Shown piece after piece: positions 46,761-58,140 of a stretch of DNA of 64,000 nt. The position numbers were made by a program, and so were the translations under genes. The DNA comes from Acheta domesticus (lineage: Eukaryota > Arthropoda > Insecta > Orthoptera > Gryllidae): positions 216,581,286 to 216,645,285 of the forward strand of contig JAHLJT010009436.1 of assembly GCA_031308135.1 (NCBI GenBank), in the 5' to 3' direction. The notes under the pieces are model-generated. The model had not been told where the DNA came from. It saw nothing but the letters and a program-made list of their open reading frames with translations, and searched no databases. Positions within the stretch are counted from its first letter, which is position 1. The number at the start of each line of letters is the position of its first letter.

Positions 46761-47840
46761 GCACGCCCACTGCGGTAGGGAGGCTTACTCGCAATACCTA
46801 CGTAGCCCTAAACGCTCTCCTACTTCATCATTCGCTGTTGTTATCTTGAGCTCTAAAAATATATATTTTAAATGTATGCATTTTAATGGTTAACTAGATA
46901 ATACACATCATTAGCTGGTTTTCTACGACTGAAATCATCTTGTATTATATCATATTCAGCGTCCTCAAACAGCGAAAAACATATTTTTCGACCTGTAGGC
47001 AAGGAGATATTTCCACTAACCCTTAATACCGTTCTATGAATATTATCTATGCTGGAGTTACATGAACGAGAATGTAATAATTATTTGTGACTTGTAAATG
47101 AGCATGGATTATTTGTAGTTGTGAAGATTCTTACTATTTCCCATACGTCTTACGTTTTGAGAAAAAACCATGACCATTATGTTGAGTATGTAAGATAATT
47201 GGTAAGTGGCAGTATGTCATCAAAACCAACTCATTGTTAATATTTCCAATTTCGCCAAGTACTATGAAAGACATAACTGCTTTTATTATCGGTCGAAATT
47301 AATAAATAAAATAACGTTTTTGCAACGAATTATCCCAGAGAAAATATAAAGCAACTTATTGAAATCTCATTTTTCTGTTGCTTGATGCAGACCGCGTACA
47401 ATTTTCACACGTTCATCCATTTAATGGAAATAAGGAGCTATGATTTATTGTAAACACGTGATATTCTAGTAGATATAAACTACTGCAATGTGATGCGCGA
47501 AACTACATTGTCTTCAGATTATGGTCAGCGTTTTAAAGAAATAAACGCAAATCTAACTGGCATTTTATTTTAAATTTTGGAAACATATTGCCAGAATTTT
47601 ATTTTAATTAAGAAACAAATGAAAATTAAAATTTTTTTATAATATTGCCTAAAACATGAAAAGTACCCAGGGAGTGAACATGGATTTTTACAGAGAAATC
47701 TGCGACTCTAAGCAATAAAGAAGCAGCCGCGAAACTAATACAAATCCCTTTTGAAAGACGTAGCCCAATCAATATTTACATCATGAAGCTCTCCCTGAAT
47801 TACAGGAGGTTCATAATTACGTGCGGCGTAGTCTGACAGC
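46761..47840. other. AT-rich non-genic stretch
   Basis: Nothing recognised. Confidence 0.65.
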
Positions 47841-48430
47841 CTCTTCTTCTTACCAGGTTGTTTCTTTGGCGCCTCCTCATAACGGAAAGGCGCGTACGCG
47901 AGGCGCGGAGATTATGAACTTATTGTGCGGACACGTCGCCAAGATTGCGTGTCCGGCGTCTCCTCGGGAATTACATCTGGCCCTTCCCGCAAGAACCCGA
48001 CGCAGGCGGAGGGTGCGATATCTTTTATTGCGGCAATTGTTTATCCTCCCCTGCGGTCAGCGCGACACCGCCGCCCCCGTCGTCGGCATCCCCGCCCCGC
48101 CCCCGCCCCTCCCCTGCCCTTCCCCGTCCCGCGCTGCCACGGCCCGACCCCCTCGCCGGACCCAGTACCCCTCGCTAACTGCTGGACACAGAGGCGTGAT
48201 GTACTACATGCGAGGAGTTTGGTTTAAATATTAGTTTTATTCGCACGCGCGTGGGGGCGTGTGAGGGTCAGCGGTAAATGGATGGAACCGACGAGGAAGA
48301 ACACTAATAAAACTAGAGGCGACTGACGCATTTATAAGGGGACTATCGGCAGTGGTGGTGGCGACGGCGGCTGTGGCGGCGGGGCTGGCGGCGACGGTTC
48401 GCTGTCAGGCAGGAAGGGAAGCGAACAGGC
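47841..48430. other. CpG-rich island
   Basis: GC-rich at 47870-48180, C-rich on plus after 48060. A short GGTGGCGACGGCGGC tract lies at 48350-48400. Three plus-strand frames of 77-137 codons overlap here; none has a domain. Confidence 0.5.
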
Positions 48431-48780
48431 AGAAGGACACTGTCAAGCTCGACAACGCTCGGATAGATGGAAGACAGAGGAAAAGTGATTCAAGGAGTAA
48501 ATGATGGGCAAGGAGGGCCAGCAACAAGAATCTCCGGCAAACAGGAGTAGCTAGGAAGGAGGGCGGGCAAGAAGAGAGATTGAAAGAAAAAGGGTAGCAG
48601 GTAGAAACGTAAAACAGGAGCACGGCAAGCAAAAGAAGGGGAAGCAGAGAATCAAGCAAGTGGACAGAGAGACAAGTAGGAAAAGGACAAATAGAACTGT
48701 GGGCAAATAAAAAATCAGGGCGACCCTCGTACTCGACTTCCAAAATGAAAGACAAGAAGGGAGGTATACAATTCTGCTTT
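48431..48780. repeat. Purine-rich A/G tract
   Basis: Plus strand is A/G-rich with few pyrimidines, irregular (GGAAG/GAAAG-like) and non-coding in appearance. The minus frame (48405-48755) is Leu/Ser/Phe-rich because of this bias. Confidence 0.6.
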
Positions 48781-48836
48781 CGATTTACCTGGTAGCAACA
48801 GGACAGCCAAGGCTGACGAACACATTTTGCTGTAAA

Positions 48837-48965
48837 TCAATTTTTCGGTATGAAGGATCGCCAAATGTGGATTAAATTATCTAACTTTAAAGGTTGTTAT
48901 TTGTTAGATAAAAGAACAAGAATTATCCAATTTTTCGGTATCAACAATTCCCAAAACGATTTTTC
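48837..48965. repeat. Two copies of a 35-bp dispersed motif
   Basis: CAATTTTTCGGTATGAAGGA at 48837 and CAATTTTTCGGTATCAACAA at 48928, each followed by CCAAA. A third copy (GATTTTTTGGTATCAAGGAT) lies at 38307-38341. The pair here is about 91 bp apart. Unknown family. Confidence 0.6.
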
Positions 48966-49149
48966 TGACTAAAAATCGACATTTTTGCTAAAGCTTTGCA
49001 TAAGTTCCTCTAACTAGTAGGTAGTAACTAACTAGTAAGTAGCATGCGAGGAAGTAAAACTGGAACGCATAACCAAATGGACGGATGACCTGATGTGAAG
49101 GGAGAGGGAGAACTGGCAAGAGAGTGTCTGAAAGAGGGTGCGCGGTGAG

Positions 49150-49650
49150 AGCGGAGGCGTGAGGGGGCAAGGGGCGGGGTGGGGTGGGGTGGGGGTAGGG
49201 AGCGTGGACATTCGCAGGCGCCTGCGCCCCTTCGTTGCCGCCGCCGCCGCCGCTACGAGGCGCCCCTAATGGAACGTGCCGTGAATTATGTCGGGCCGAG
49301 GGACAAAGACGCGACGCGGGCGGGGAGTGACTGGGCCGGCGCGACGTGGGGCGGGGCGCGGTGGGGCGGGGCGCGGTGGGGCGGGGCGCGGTGGGGCGGG
49401 GCGCGGTGGGGCGGGGCGCGGTGGGGCGGGGCGGGGCGAGGCGGGGCGGGGCGGGACGGCGGGGAGGGCGGCGGGCGGGGGCGGCGGGACGGGGGCGGCG
49501 GGGCAGGGGCGGCGGGCGGGAGCGGGGGCGGCGAGGGCGGCGACGAGGGCGGCGGCGAGAGCGGCGGCGGGGGCGGCGGTGGGGGCGGGGTAGAGAGCGC
49601 AGCAGGGGCTACGAGGACAGTGGAAGGCGAGCGAAGAGCTGGCGACCAGG
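49150..49650. repeat. G-rich island with a 15-bp minisatellite
   Basis: 49351-49425 holds five copies of GCGGGGCGCGGTGGG, then decays into GGGCG and GGCGGC runs up to about 49600. (GCC)n lies at 49236-49252. Minus frames are Pro/Arg/Ala-rich and plus frames Gly/Arg-rich; all are repeat-driven. High quadruplex potential. Confidence 0.92.
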
Positions 49651-50430
49651 GCGGCGTCCAACGGTCACTAGCATGGCTACAACCGCAAAGGGTCTAGAAC
49701 TTGTGGTTGCGGGCGTGCACTGAAAGAATGGGAAAGCGAATGAAATAGAACAAATGGGGAAAGCAACTGGAAAGATAAGAGAGTTTATTCAGTGATGACA
49801 AGCGGAGGTTGACGCTATACGATCGTAGATGTGAAGTAGTGATTGAAGCAATTTACGAATATGGGTCCAGGCGGTACCCCAGCCCTGCCCTGTGTTTGGG
49901 TCACAATAATTATAGGAAATTCGTGGAAAATAGCAAATAAATATCAATGCTATTACGCCCAAATACGAGAACGAGCACTTAAGAGACCATTTTTAGACAC
50001 TTGGGAGACTTTTCAAGAGTACGTTTAAACATACTACGCATTCATGACAGTATAGATCCTGTTAATGAATTTGCAGTTGGTATGGAAAGACACCCAACAA
50101 AACATTCAAGATTGGTTAAGGATGAGAGGCTATTAGAATAGGAACGACGGTGATACTGTAATGTTTTTTCTACGCCTTCTGGTACGCTCACCAAATTTTC
50201 TGTCGGACAGATGAGTGAGTAAAAGGAAAGACTCGAGTAGAGAAGATAAGTTCACCTGACATGATCGCAATTACGCCGTTGTAGTAGGAGAAAGACGCAG
50301 TTCGAAGCTCGCTACGCCCGCAACCGACTACACGAGAGATGAGTTCGGAGAATTTTGAGTCGAAAAATTTCGAAAATCGAGAAAAGAGAATTTTACCAAC
50401 CTCTCACACATTTGAAAGAGTTTCTCCCTT
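49651..50430. other. Non-genic stretch
   Basis: Mixed to AT-rich; nothing recognised. Confidence 0.65.
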
Positions 50431-50435
50431 CCTCC

Positions 50436-50476
50436 TTTGGAGTAGAAATGGAGTTCTACTCCATTTCTACTCCAAA
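50436..50476. repeat. Perfect inverted repeat, 19-bp arms and 3-bp loop
   Basis: TTTGGAGTAGAAATGGAGT, then TCT, then its exact complement. No similarity continues outside the arms. Far beyond chance for a window this size. It is too short and too perfect for a typical microRNA precursor and lies between AT-rich flanks. A snap-back (template-switch) repair event is the likeliest origin. Confidence 0.9.
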
Positions 50477-50711
50477 TTTAGGCGCGCGTTGTAGTTCGTA
50501 ATCAGTTCGATGGAGGTGAATGAGGATCGGTTTCCTACATTTCACTTTATTTTCTTTCTTTGAACGGAAATGGCAGCAGAGAAAACTTGCCTGCAATATG
50601 TTCCTCACTTATTTTTATCAAGGAACAATACAAAAATAAAAAATGAAGGAAAAAACTAAAGGAGTATATCAGTAGAATTAAATTAAATACAATGCAAAGC
50701 AATGTTTATTA

Positions 50712-50745
<34 letters not shown>

Positions 50746-50850
50746 TAGTGTTGTTGTTGTATTAAGATCATCCGAATACATTAAATCGAGGATGTTCCAT
50801 AAGGTGACAAAAGGTTTTCACGGGATAAAATGACACAAGCTCTTATCAAA
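50477..50850. repeat. AT-rich stretch with (ATT)n microsatellite
   Basis: 50711-50745 is an (ATT)n array followed by GTTGTTGTTG. The rest is featureless. Confidence 0.8.
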
Positions 50851-50854
50851 AACA

Positions 50855-50938
50855 AACGGGACTCGCATCCAGTCCACAATTTACTTCCAAGCAGTTCTGC
50901 GCTACCAAGCTGGTTGAGTGATAGCTTCCAGCGCACAC
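50855..50938 (-). mobile_element. Possible degenerate tRNA-like SINE head
   Basis: On minus: CCAGCTTGGTAGCGCAGAAC, then TGCTTGGAAGTAAATTGTGG, then ACTGGATGCGAGTCCCG. The order resembles box A, anticodon arm and box B, but box B is mutated (GGATGCGAGTCC). It could be a tRNA pseudogene or a SINE fragment. Confidence 0.35.
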
Positions 50939-51083
50939 AAACATTTTGACACTATCGAATGTATTTAACTAATTGGCTGTACCAGGAGACGTAGACAGCC
51001 AAATAATTACCGACTCCGGCCGCGGAGGCTACGCTCGCATCGAATGTCTTATTTGCTACTGCGCGGACGCAGCGGTATCGGCC

Positions 51084-51453
51084 CAGTGGCGTAGCTTCAG
51101 CTGGTGTCACCCGGGGCAAAACTAATGGTATCACCCCCTCCATAAATTAAATATAAAAAACTATTAACGAATATTTTATACATTGTTTCATAAAACGTAT
51201 TTGCACATGACATTTATTTATAATATACTAAAAATTCATTTAATTCAAATTTGTTGAAATTTAATTTCTAAGTAAATAATCTATAATGAAGTAGAACTAA
51301 TTAACAAGTGCATGTTTTTGTAAAAATATTATTTTGAAATAAATCATTAAAATTATATAATTACAATTATAAAATTTTCTAATTGGTGTCACTCCTAAAA
51401 TGGTGTCACCCGGGGCGGACCGATCCCCCTGCCCCCACCTAGTTACGCCACTG
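51084..51453. mobile_element. hAT-type MITE with 8-bp target duplications
   Basis: Terminal inverted repeats are CAGTGGCGTAGCT at the left and CAGTGGCGTAACT on the complement at the right (12 of 13 match). The flanking 8-mers, TATCGGCC (51076-51083) and TATAGACC (51454-51461), match at 6 of 8, as expected for an old hAT insertion. Inside, GGTGTCACCCGGGGC occurs twice in direct orientation (51103-51117 and 51402-51416), with two further GGTRTCAC copies (51127 and 51385). The AT-rich centre encodes no transposase, so the element was non-autonomous. Confidence 0.85.
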
Positions 51454-51479
51454 TATAGACCTCCTTCCAGGTTCTCCCC

Positions 51480-51730
51480 ACACATTTCTCCACGTACTCA
51501 CTTGCGGGCCTTACGCAGCCTGCCCGCGTCGCGTCGCCCACGGACGAAGCCCACGCGGCAGGCCTCTCGCTGAAGGGACTCGCGGCGCCAGGACTGCGGG
51601 CAGCGGCCACGGAAGGCACCGCCCCGGCGCGGATCGATTTCCCGCCGCAAGGGCCAGGTGCAATGTCACGCGCAGGTGGTTCAAGACCGACACCGAAGGC
51701 AAACCGGAGATTTGATTCAGAAAGAAATCT
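51480..51730. other. CpG-containing patch
   Basis: Moderately GC-rich. The minus frame open across it shows no domain. Confidence 0.5.
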
Positions 51731-52900
51731 CAAGACGTACTTTCGGTATTTTTGAATCGTCGATCTAGAGTAGAAATCAGCGGCGGTGTGTTCGATACGG
51801 AGCACAAGGTTGTTCTAATTTTGTGATTGAGGAAAAGAATGCAACAGCACATCTCATCAGGACGTCAAAAACGTTATTCCATGAACAATATTCATTAATC
51901 CAATAATTATAATAATGGGCATCACCACCATCAAATTATTGTTCATTACGATTCAATAGTTAAGCTAGAGATTCGGAGAATCTCCTTTAATACACTCCAC
52001 AGTAATGAAAAAAATTGGAGGAAACGCGATCCACCCCACGACCCTTCAGGATGTCATCCATGATGATGATGATGATGATGATAATAATAATAACAACAAT
52101 AATAACAGTAGTTTTCTGTCATTATGCATACCTCCCTCATTGTTAATAGTAGATTGTTTTGTAAGCATTTCTATTCGCAAGAATGCGCCTTTGATTTTCT
52201 GTTCCCATTTCAATTTTTACGCATAAAATGTCCTTTGTTTTCACGTCAAAAAATAATTCCAGTGTGCTGCCAATGATTCTGTGATTTAAGAAATATATAG
52301 AAAGTAATAAGGAAGAAATTACATTTCCTGGAATAAATGTATTTTAAAAACAAGTACAGGCTATCTCATTAGAAAAGTTAAGATGAGTTGTTTACACGCC
52401 TGTACTACGAAGTTGCAGGAAGACGTACCGACAAAAATCCTTTAGTGGCAGAGCAGCGTTTCACAAAGTTTTCAAATGACTCGGCACTGTACTCCCATTA
52501 CATTATAAATGCATAACCGTGACAAAAGAAGATTCGCCGTACGAGTACGCATCGCTTGCTTCAGAAATAGCTGTCTCACCGTGCACCTGTGTATCAAAAT
52601 CCAAACATTTCACTGAGCGGCGCAACAAAAGCAAAGAAAGGGCCTCGCATGAAAGCTAATTCAACATCTTAAGTGCACTAATGTCTGCTCTGTGTATGGA
52701 AAGAGACACATGGGCCATCTTGCATCGTTTTGTTTGTTCGCAAATGAATGCATCTGAACGAAACGATTCAAAACGATTTTCGCAACACGTGCTTCAGTTT
52801 CCAACATGGTAAATATTAGCGTGTCTGTATCCGAATACCAACAAAGATCCGATTCGCGTCTCGTAAAAATCAAATTCGAAAAGACTTGCCTCGTAATGCA
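51731..52900. repeat. AT-rich stretch with compound (GAT)n(AAT)n microsatellite
   Basis: 52060-52107 is a (GAT)n array passing into (AAT)n with AAC interruptions. The rest has stops in all frames and no gene recognised. Confidence 0.8.
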
Positions 52901-53340
52901 TTAAGTCAGCAATCGTCGGCTTCTTTCACGATTCGCTTTCTTGGGTTCATCCCGGCGCATCGCGTCCTCTGACTTGCGTTTTCCTCCAGCGCGTTGGCCA
53001 TGAACGGCTGACTGAGAACGAGGAAAAGATAGCCCGGGAGACGAACGCAAACCCTTTCGAATTGACGGGAGGAATAAATGAAAAGAGTCCCCTACACGCT
53101 AACACAACGCGCACGTCCACACTCGCTGCATCGATTGCCTCTGCCAACACTCTTAATGGAATTTCGATACTCCCTCCACCGGGTATTGTAATTACGAAAT
53201 AATACCGGAGACCCGAAAGTTGTCTGATCGATAGCTCGCAAACTCATCGCAGGGCTGGGTGGGGGAATTGGAGTAATTAATAGTCGATAGCTGAGTGCAG
53301 CTTCAAAGTTCGAGGAACTGCTCTCGTCGAGATGGAGCTT
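52901..53340. other. Non-genic mixed-composition stretch
   Basis: Unique-looking sequence of balanced composition; nothing recognised. Confidence 0.55.
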
Positions 53341-53990
53341 CAACGGCAGATGTTGTGCCCCTTCGCTCCGCTTTGGCGCCGTCACTGCCAGTCTCGCTCT
53401 CAGCAGCAATGCATTGCCCCAAAGATGATGAATTCCATGACAAGCGGAGATTTGCACGCGCCGTATGCAGATAACGGGGTAGTCTACCGAATGGAATCTG
53501 ATATCCTCACAGCTAAATATATTACATCATTTATTAATGAGTTTGTCCGTTTACAGTTCGACAAAATATTAACCTGTTATCAATTTCAAACATCAGTTTT
53601 GTTTCCTCCTAAAGAACATAAAAATTCAAACTTAAAACTACAATTGTTATGTTCTTGCTGTGCCAATGAAATCTTTAAAAGATGTCAAGACGTAGGATTA
53701 GAATCAATGAAAACTTAAGCTGCCGAATTTCCATTGAATTGTAACTGTCAACTCTATTTTTCGAAATTCACGACTGGTTATCCGCCTTTTTCCAATCCCT
53801 TAACTGTCAATGAGTTCGACACGACAATTGAAGTTCCAGGAAGCAATCCAAGAGCGGATCTGTTGTGATTTGAATTACTTTGCACGAATCTCGAAGAACG
53901 GGTTTCCCAAAGACCCTTTCGCAATCTCAAGTTCCTGAACTCGAATCGAAAAGTCTTCACAAGAGAAAAAAAGGGAAAGAGTATTCGACC
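53341..53990. other. AT-rich stretch with one 128-codon frame
   Basis: A plus frame at 53332-53718 is open for 128 codons in rather AT-rich DNA, which is unusual here. Its translation has several Cys and no motif that I recognise. It might be a decayed repeat ORF or chance; I do not call a gene. Confidence 0.4.
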
Positions 53991-53999
53991 CTCCCGAGA

Positions 54000-54590
54000 G
54001 AGAATCTCACAGAACACATGGGTGGCGGAAAGCTGGTCGGGGCGAAGCCGAACTGGGTAGCAACGAAGCAGAAAAGCGGCGCAAGCCACGCCCCCTCCGA
54101 CCCGCTCCACAGGCCGTCACTCCCAGCCCCCAATCCACCCTCACCCGCCCGGAGGCACTACCAGGTAAGTGACGACCGGCGCGCGCATCTGCATGGCCGG
54201 CGGGAGACAAGAAGTGCGAGCGCGACCATAGCGCTACGCAGCGGGACGCTCGCCAACGACCGAGGGGGGAACCCCCGGCGGGCGCAACAGGGCTGCCACT
54301 AGCCGGCGATATTGGCCCATAACCGCGCCAGCCAGCGTCGGATGGAAGCGAGGGACGGCGAGTGGAGCGCAGGAAAGCGGTGCGGCGGCGGCGCCGAGTG
54401 GGTTGAGGTGGCGCGGAAAACACGATGGAGAGCTGCCATTCCGACGCCGGCGTTTCTCTTTCCGCAGCTGCGTCCAGGTGACAGTGAGGAAGGGCGCGCG
54501 ACGCGTGTTGCAGACGGAGTTGCCTGGAGGGGCTCTTTTATTACTGTTCTGCAAGGTCTGCGAAGAAGGGTAAGGAAAGGCACTATCTGC
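54000..54590. other. CpG-rich island with a consensus splice-donor sequence
   Basis: CAG|GTAAGT, a perfect 5' splice-site match, lies on plus at 54162-54170, just after C-rich CpG sequence. A second good match, AAGG|GTAAGG, lies near 54568. Upstream frames have no domain. A 5' exon ending at 54164 is possible. By chance about half of windows this size would hold one such 9-mer. Confidence 0.3.
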
Positions 54591-54599
54591 CGATTCAGG

Positions 54600-55350
54600 A
54601 CGATATTCACTGCACGTCAACATTTTTAACATGTGCACACCGAATCATAATATAAACGTTCATCACAAAGTAAGGATTAGAAATAAGTTGCAATATAACA
54701 CACAATATTAAGTTGATGAATCTCGTATTCTTAATAATAAATACTTTCTGGCACTGTTATTTCTTCTTGAGACTAATGTATTGAACACAGAGAAGTCAAA
54801 GGGAAAAATATTTTTGTTAGAAAAGTACGGGAACACAAACGGAAGAGTCACCATTACAACGATATCATTAGCGTGTTCTTCAGCTTTATACCATACAAAT
54901 TGTGACAATAAAAACATAAAAGTAAGCAAATTTTTAAAAATCGAATTTAAATTCATTCGATATACAAAATCAATTTTAACATGCCAATTATAGCAAAGTC
55001 ATATTTAGGGAACAGAATTTCTTGAAAAAAAAAAGAATCAAAATAGGTACGTGTATGCATTTTTTTAAATATATAAGAAAAAAACAAAAAATATGTAAAA
55101 TAAAATTCATTATAATGTTTTAAATAGCTACATTGAAACCATTTCAAATTTTCGAACACAAAAATCTCCGATTAGGTCTCGAATGGATTGGGGGCAGTTA
55201 AAAGAATGTTCAGAAGCAATTATATACTAACCTTCGCTGCACAAAAATAACTTTATTCGAAATATTAAATATGTACATAGTATATACAATGTTGTTTACA
55301 AAAGCCGGAGCGGTAGTGAAAAGTCATACCGTGTAACCACTGATGGATCG
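54600..55350. other. AT-rich non-genic stretch
   Basis: Nothing recognised apart from an A run near 55026. Confidence 0.7.
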
Positions 55351-55352
55351 CG

Positions 55353-55383
<31 letters not shown>

Positions 55384-55490
55384 AGGGGAAAGAGAAGGGG
55401 AGAGGGAGGGAGAGAGAAGGAGCGAGGGGAGGGGAGGGGGAGAGAGAGAAGGCGACTGAGAGGGACAGAGGGAGAGAGAGGGTGAAGGGA
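55353..55490. repeat. (GA)n microsatellite and polypurine tract
   Basis: (GA)n at 55353-55380 continues as an uninterrupted purine run to about 55422, then GGGAGAGAGA-type sequence with rare C or T to about 55489. This is triplex-prone (H-DNA) sequence. Confidence 0.92.
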
Positions 55491-57470
55491 GCATACAACA
55501 CCCTAATCAAACAACGCGATAAAAAATAGTCTAAAAAAATTCCAATTTATATCTAATCATGGATGGACTCTATGAAACGTGAGCAAGCACGTGTTTGAGA
55601 TTATTTCTGCTTCGCGAAACATCTGCACAAACTACATACTACCTCGTACGTGGTTTCCGAAAAGCGGGGGGGGGGGGAGTCTGCCAATTCATGGCTAAGG
55701 TCCGGTGGTCATAGAAGCACAGAATTACATTGCTTTTGTAATAAAGATTATTCCAGTAATACGCATGGACACATTATTATCTCAAATGTTGCACTTCGAT
55801 GTTTAAGTATATTAAAATGCGACGAAATATGTAGTGATTGCAACAATTGATAAAATGTGTATTTTTACTACAACCATTTGTAAAATAAAACTTCTAATTC
55901 ATTCAGATTGTCTTATAAACTCTAAAAAGTTGAATGTAGGTATCTTTTTCCTGTAAATATACACATTTGCATGAAAATACGTTCCCTAGTTTTTTATTCC
56001 ATAATCTCAGTTTGATAAAAATGTTGTAAACCAATTATATAAATGCGAAAAAAATCATACATATACAACTAACGAATATTCCAATTGCATACCGAACACA
56101 AAATACTGCATGAGCAAGTAATGAGAATTGTAAAAGTATTTTCCTCTGGTAAAACAATTACCCAACAGCGCGAGGCTAGCAGCAAGTGCCACATACATGT
56201 GCATTTGAAATAAATCCACCCTTCACTTTCAGATCCGTGCTGCAAAACAGATTATCACGTGCTTTTACGGAATGCTCGCCTCCCGGAATAAAATTTCTCA
56301 GAACTGAAAATAGATTACATATTTACTTAAATTCGTGTTTAAATCACTTTATACGACCTATTCTGCAATGGGTTATCTTCTTTAATCTGTTTACTCTGAG
56401 AGGAGAGTATGCTCAGCTTCCACGAACTTATAGACTCACCGCAGCGTGTTGATACAAATCGTCAGATTATCCTAGGTATAAAGAGCTCTTAGACACATGG
56501 CATTAGATTTTTAAAAAATGAGTGCAAAAAATTACATTTTAATACAACTGTTGCATGAAGAGGAAACGCTAATAATCTTAATTAGAGTACTATTTGGAAG
56601 AAAGTTGTAGCACAAAAGCCCCCGTATTTCATAAATATCTTGGAAACAATGGGAGAAAATCATTAAAAATAGACCGCAGCTTATATTCACTGTTCAAATC
56701 AGAAGAAGGTTGTAAAAAATTTTGAAAATACTAGAAATAAGTAAATTGTTTAAGTTATAATAATGATGCAAATTTTGTTATGATGTATTGTTATAATGCT
56801 TATGGTGTAATAATATCACTGTTTGAAACCTTATGTAATGTAAGGTACTGATATAAACAAAATGAGGTCGCTGATGACCTGAGCTGTTATAAAGCTACCA
56901 TAAATAAATAAACAAAAATAATGGGAGATCAAAGAGGGGAAGACTCTTGAGGCAACCCCGTCCCCGGAAGCCACTGACACATTTTTACAAATACAATTTT
57001 CTGTAGTAACGAAAGGCATTCAATATATCAACTGAATACGTTATAGGGAACTAAAATTCTATAAACAAAAACTAATTTTAAACTCAACATAAACCAAAAA
57101 TTCTTTGTTAGAAAGAATCAAGTCTGCAGTGCTCGACACGTATAGCATCTCCGCAAATACAAATTCATGCGCCACTGCATTAGAAAGATGTTTGTATTTG
57201 ATAACTTACTCTAAAAGACATTTATGCCTGTTGGGGCCTGAAATTTAGATCACATTTGAATGCTTCGAAAATATTGGATTTTTATGTATACAGCACTTTA
57301 CATCGTCTTATGGGTCCGTTGATTGGTCAACAATTCCGAGGGCGGGAAGAAGCCCAAAAACTCCACAAAGTAACACATAACCCCACTTCCTTCGCGCAAC
57401 CGAGTAAAACGAGAACGTTCTGGATCAGAGTTACTTCATAAGGGCCCTGACAGATTCGCAAGAGGAAAGG
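55491..57470. other. AT-rich non-genic stretch
   Basis: A run of 12 G lies at 55666-55677. A possible retroelement tail at 56865-56912 is listed separately. Otherwise about 2 kb with stops in all frames and nothing recognised. Confidence 0.65.
56865..56912 (+). mobile_element. Possible retroelement 3' tail
   Basis: GCTGATGACCTGAGCTGTTA, then TAAAGCTACCATAAATAAAT and AAACAAAAATAA. A structured block followed by (TAAA)n is how LINE or SINE 3' ends commonly look in arthropods. No upstream coding region survives. Confidence 0.3.
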
Positions 57471-58140
57471 TGCGCTAAAGCATGACGAGTCCCACGTGCG
57501 TCTGCCCTACATCCGCCCCAGCTGGAGCCACCGCGTGGCGAAGGCGGGAGGGTTCCGGGAATCGGCGAGATGCGCATCTGAGCCAACGCGACGAGACGCG
57601 ATGCGGCGACGGCTGGCGCTGCCGGCTGAGAGAGCAGTAGACAAGCGAGCGGTGACGAGTGGAGACGAGCGGGGACGAGCCGCTCCGGGCGGGGGGGGGG
57701 CGCGGGGCCACGGGCGTAGAAGCGCTAATTCCGAGAGCCCGAGATATTGAAATTCGCCACCGCTCCGCGAGCGCCTGGAGAGCGTTAAGCTGGCAACAAA
57801 AGCCTCTTAAGGCGCCACCAAGTTCGCCAACTTGGCTCCGGTTCGACCCCCCATCCCACCTCCGCCTCACCTCCTCTTCCTCCTGCTGGGCCTCCGCTCC
57901 GCCATCGTCGCCGATTCCGCCATCCCTCCCGTCGCAGCGCTCTCGCCCCAACCACGGGCTACAGCGGTCTTGCAGCCAACCCCGCCTGCGCTGTTCACCG
58001 TTTCCCCGACTGTCACCTTCTCTGCTTGGGGACTGGAGAACACACTCGCTCCATTGGTGCTGTTGCCGCCTATTGTACGGTTCGCTCTTCGTCTATCATC
58101 ACTTACAACAATGGAGCTACAAATACAGTTAGCAATTATG
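57471..58140. other. CpG-rich island
   Basis: GC-rich with GACGAG repeats at 57640-57680, a G run near 57690 and C-rich plus-strand sequence at 57835-57960. Overlapping frames on both strands have no domain. Promoter-type island possible. Confidence 0.5.

Noticed and set aside
53332..53718. 128-codon frame in AT-rich DNA as a possible novel gene
   Set aside because: No recognisable motif, no promoter or splice context and length not far outside chance; kept only as a note.
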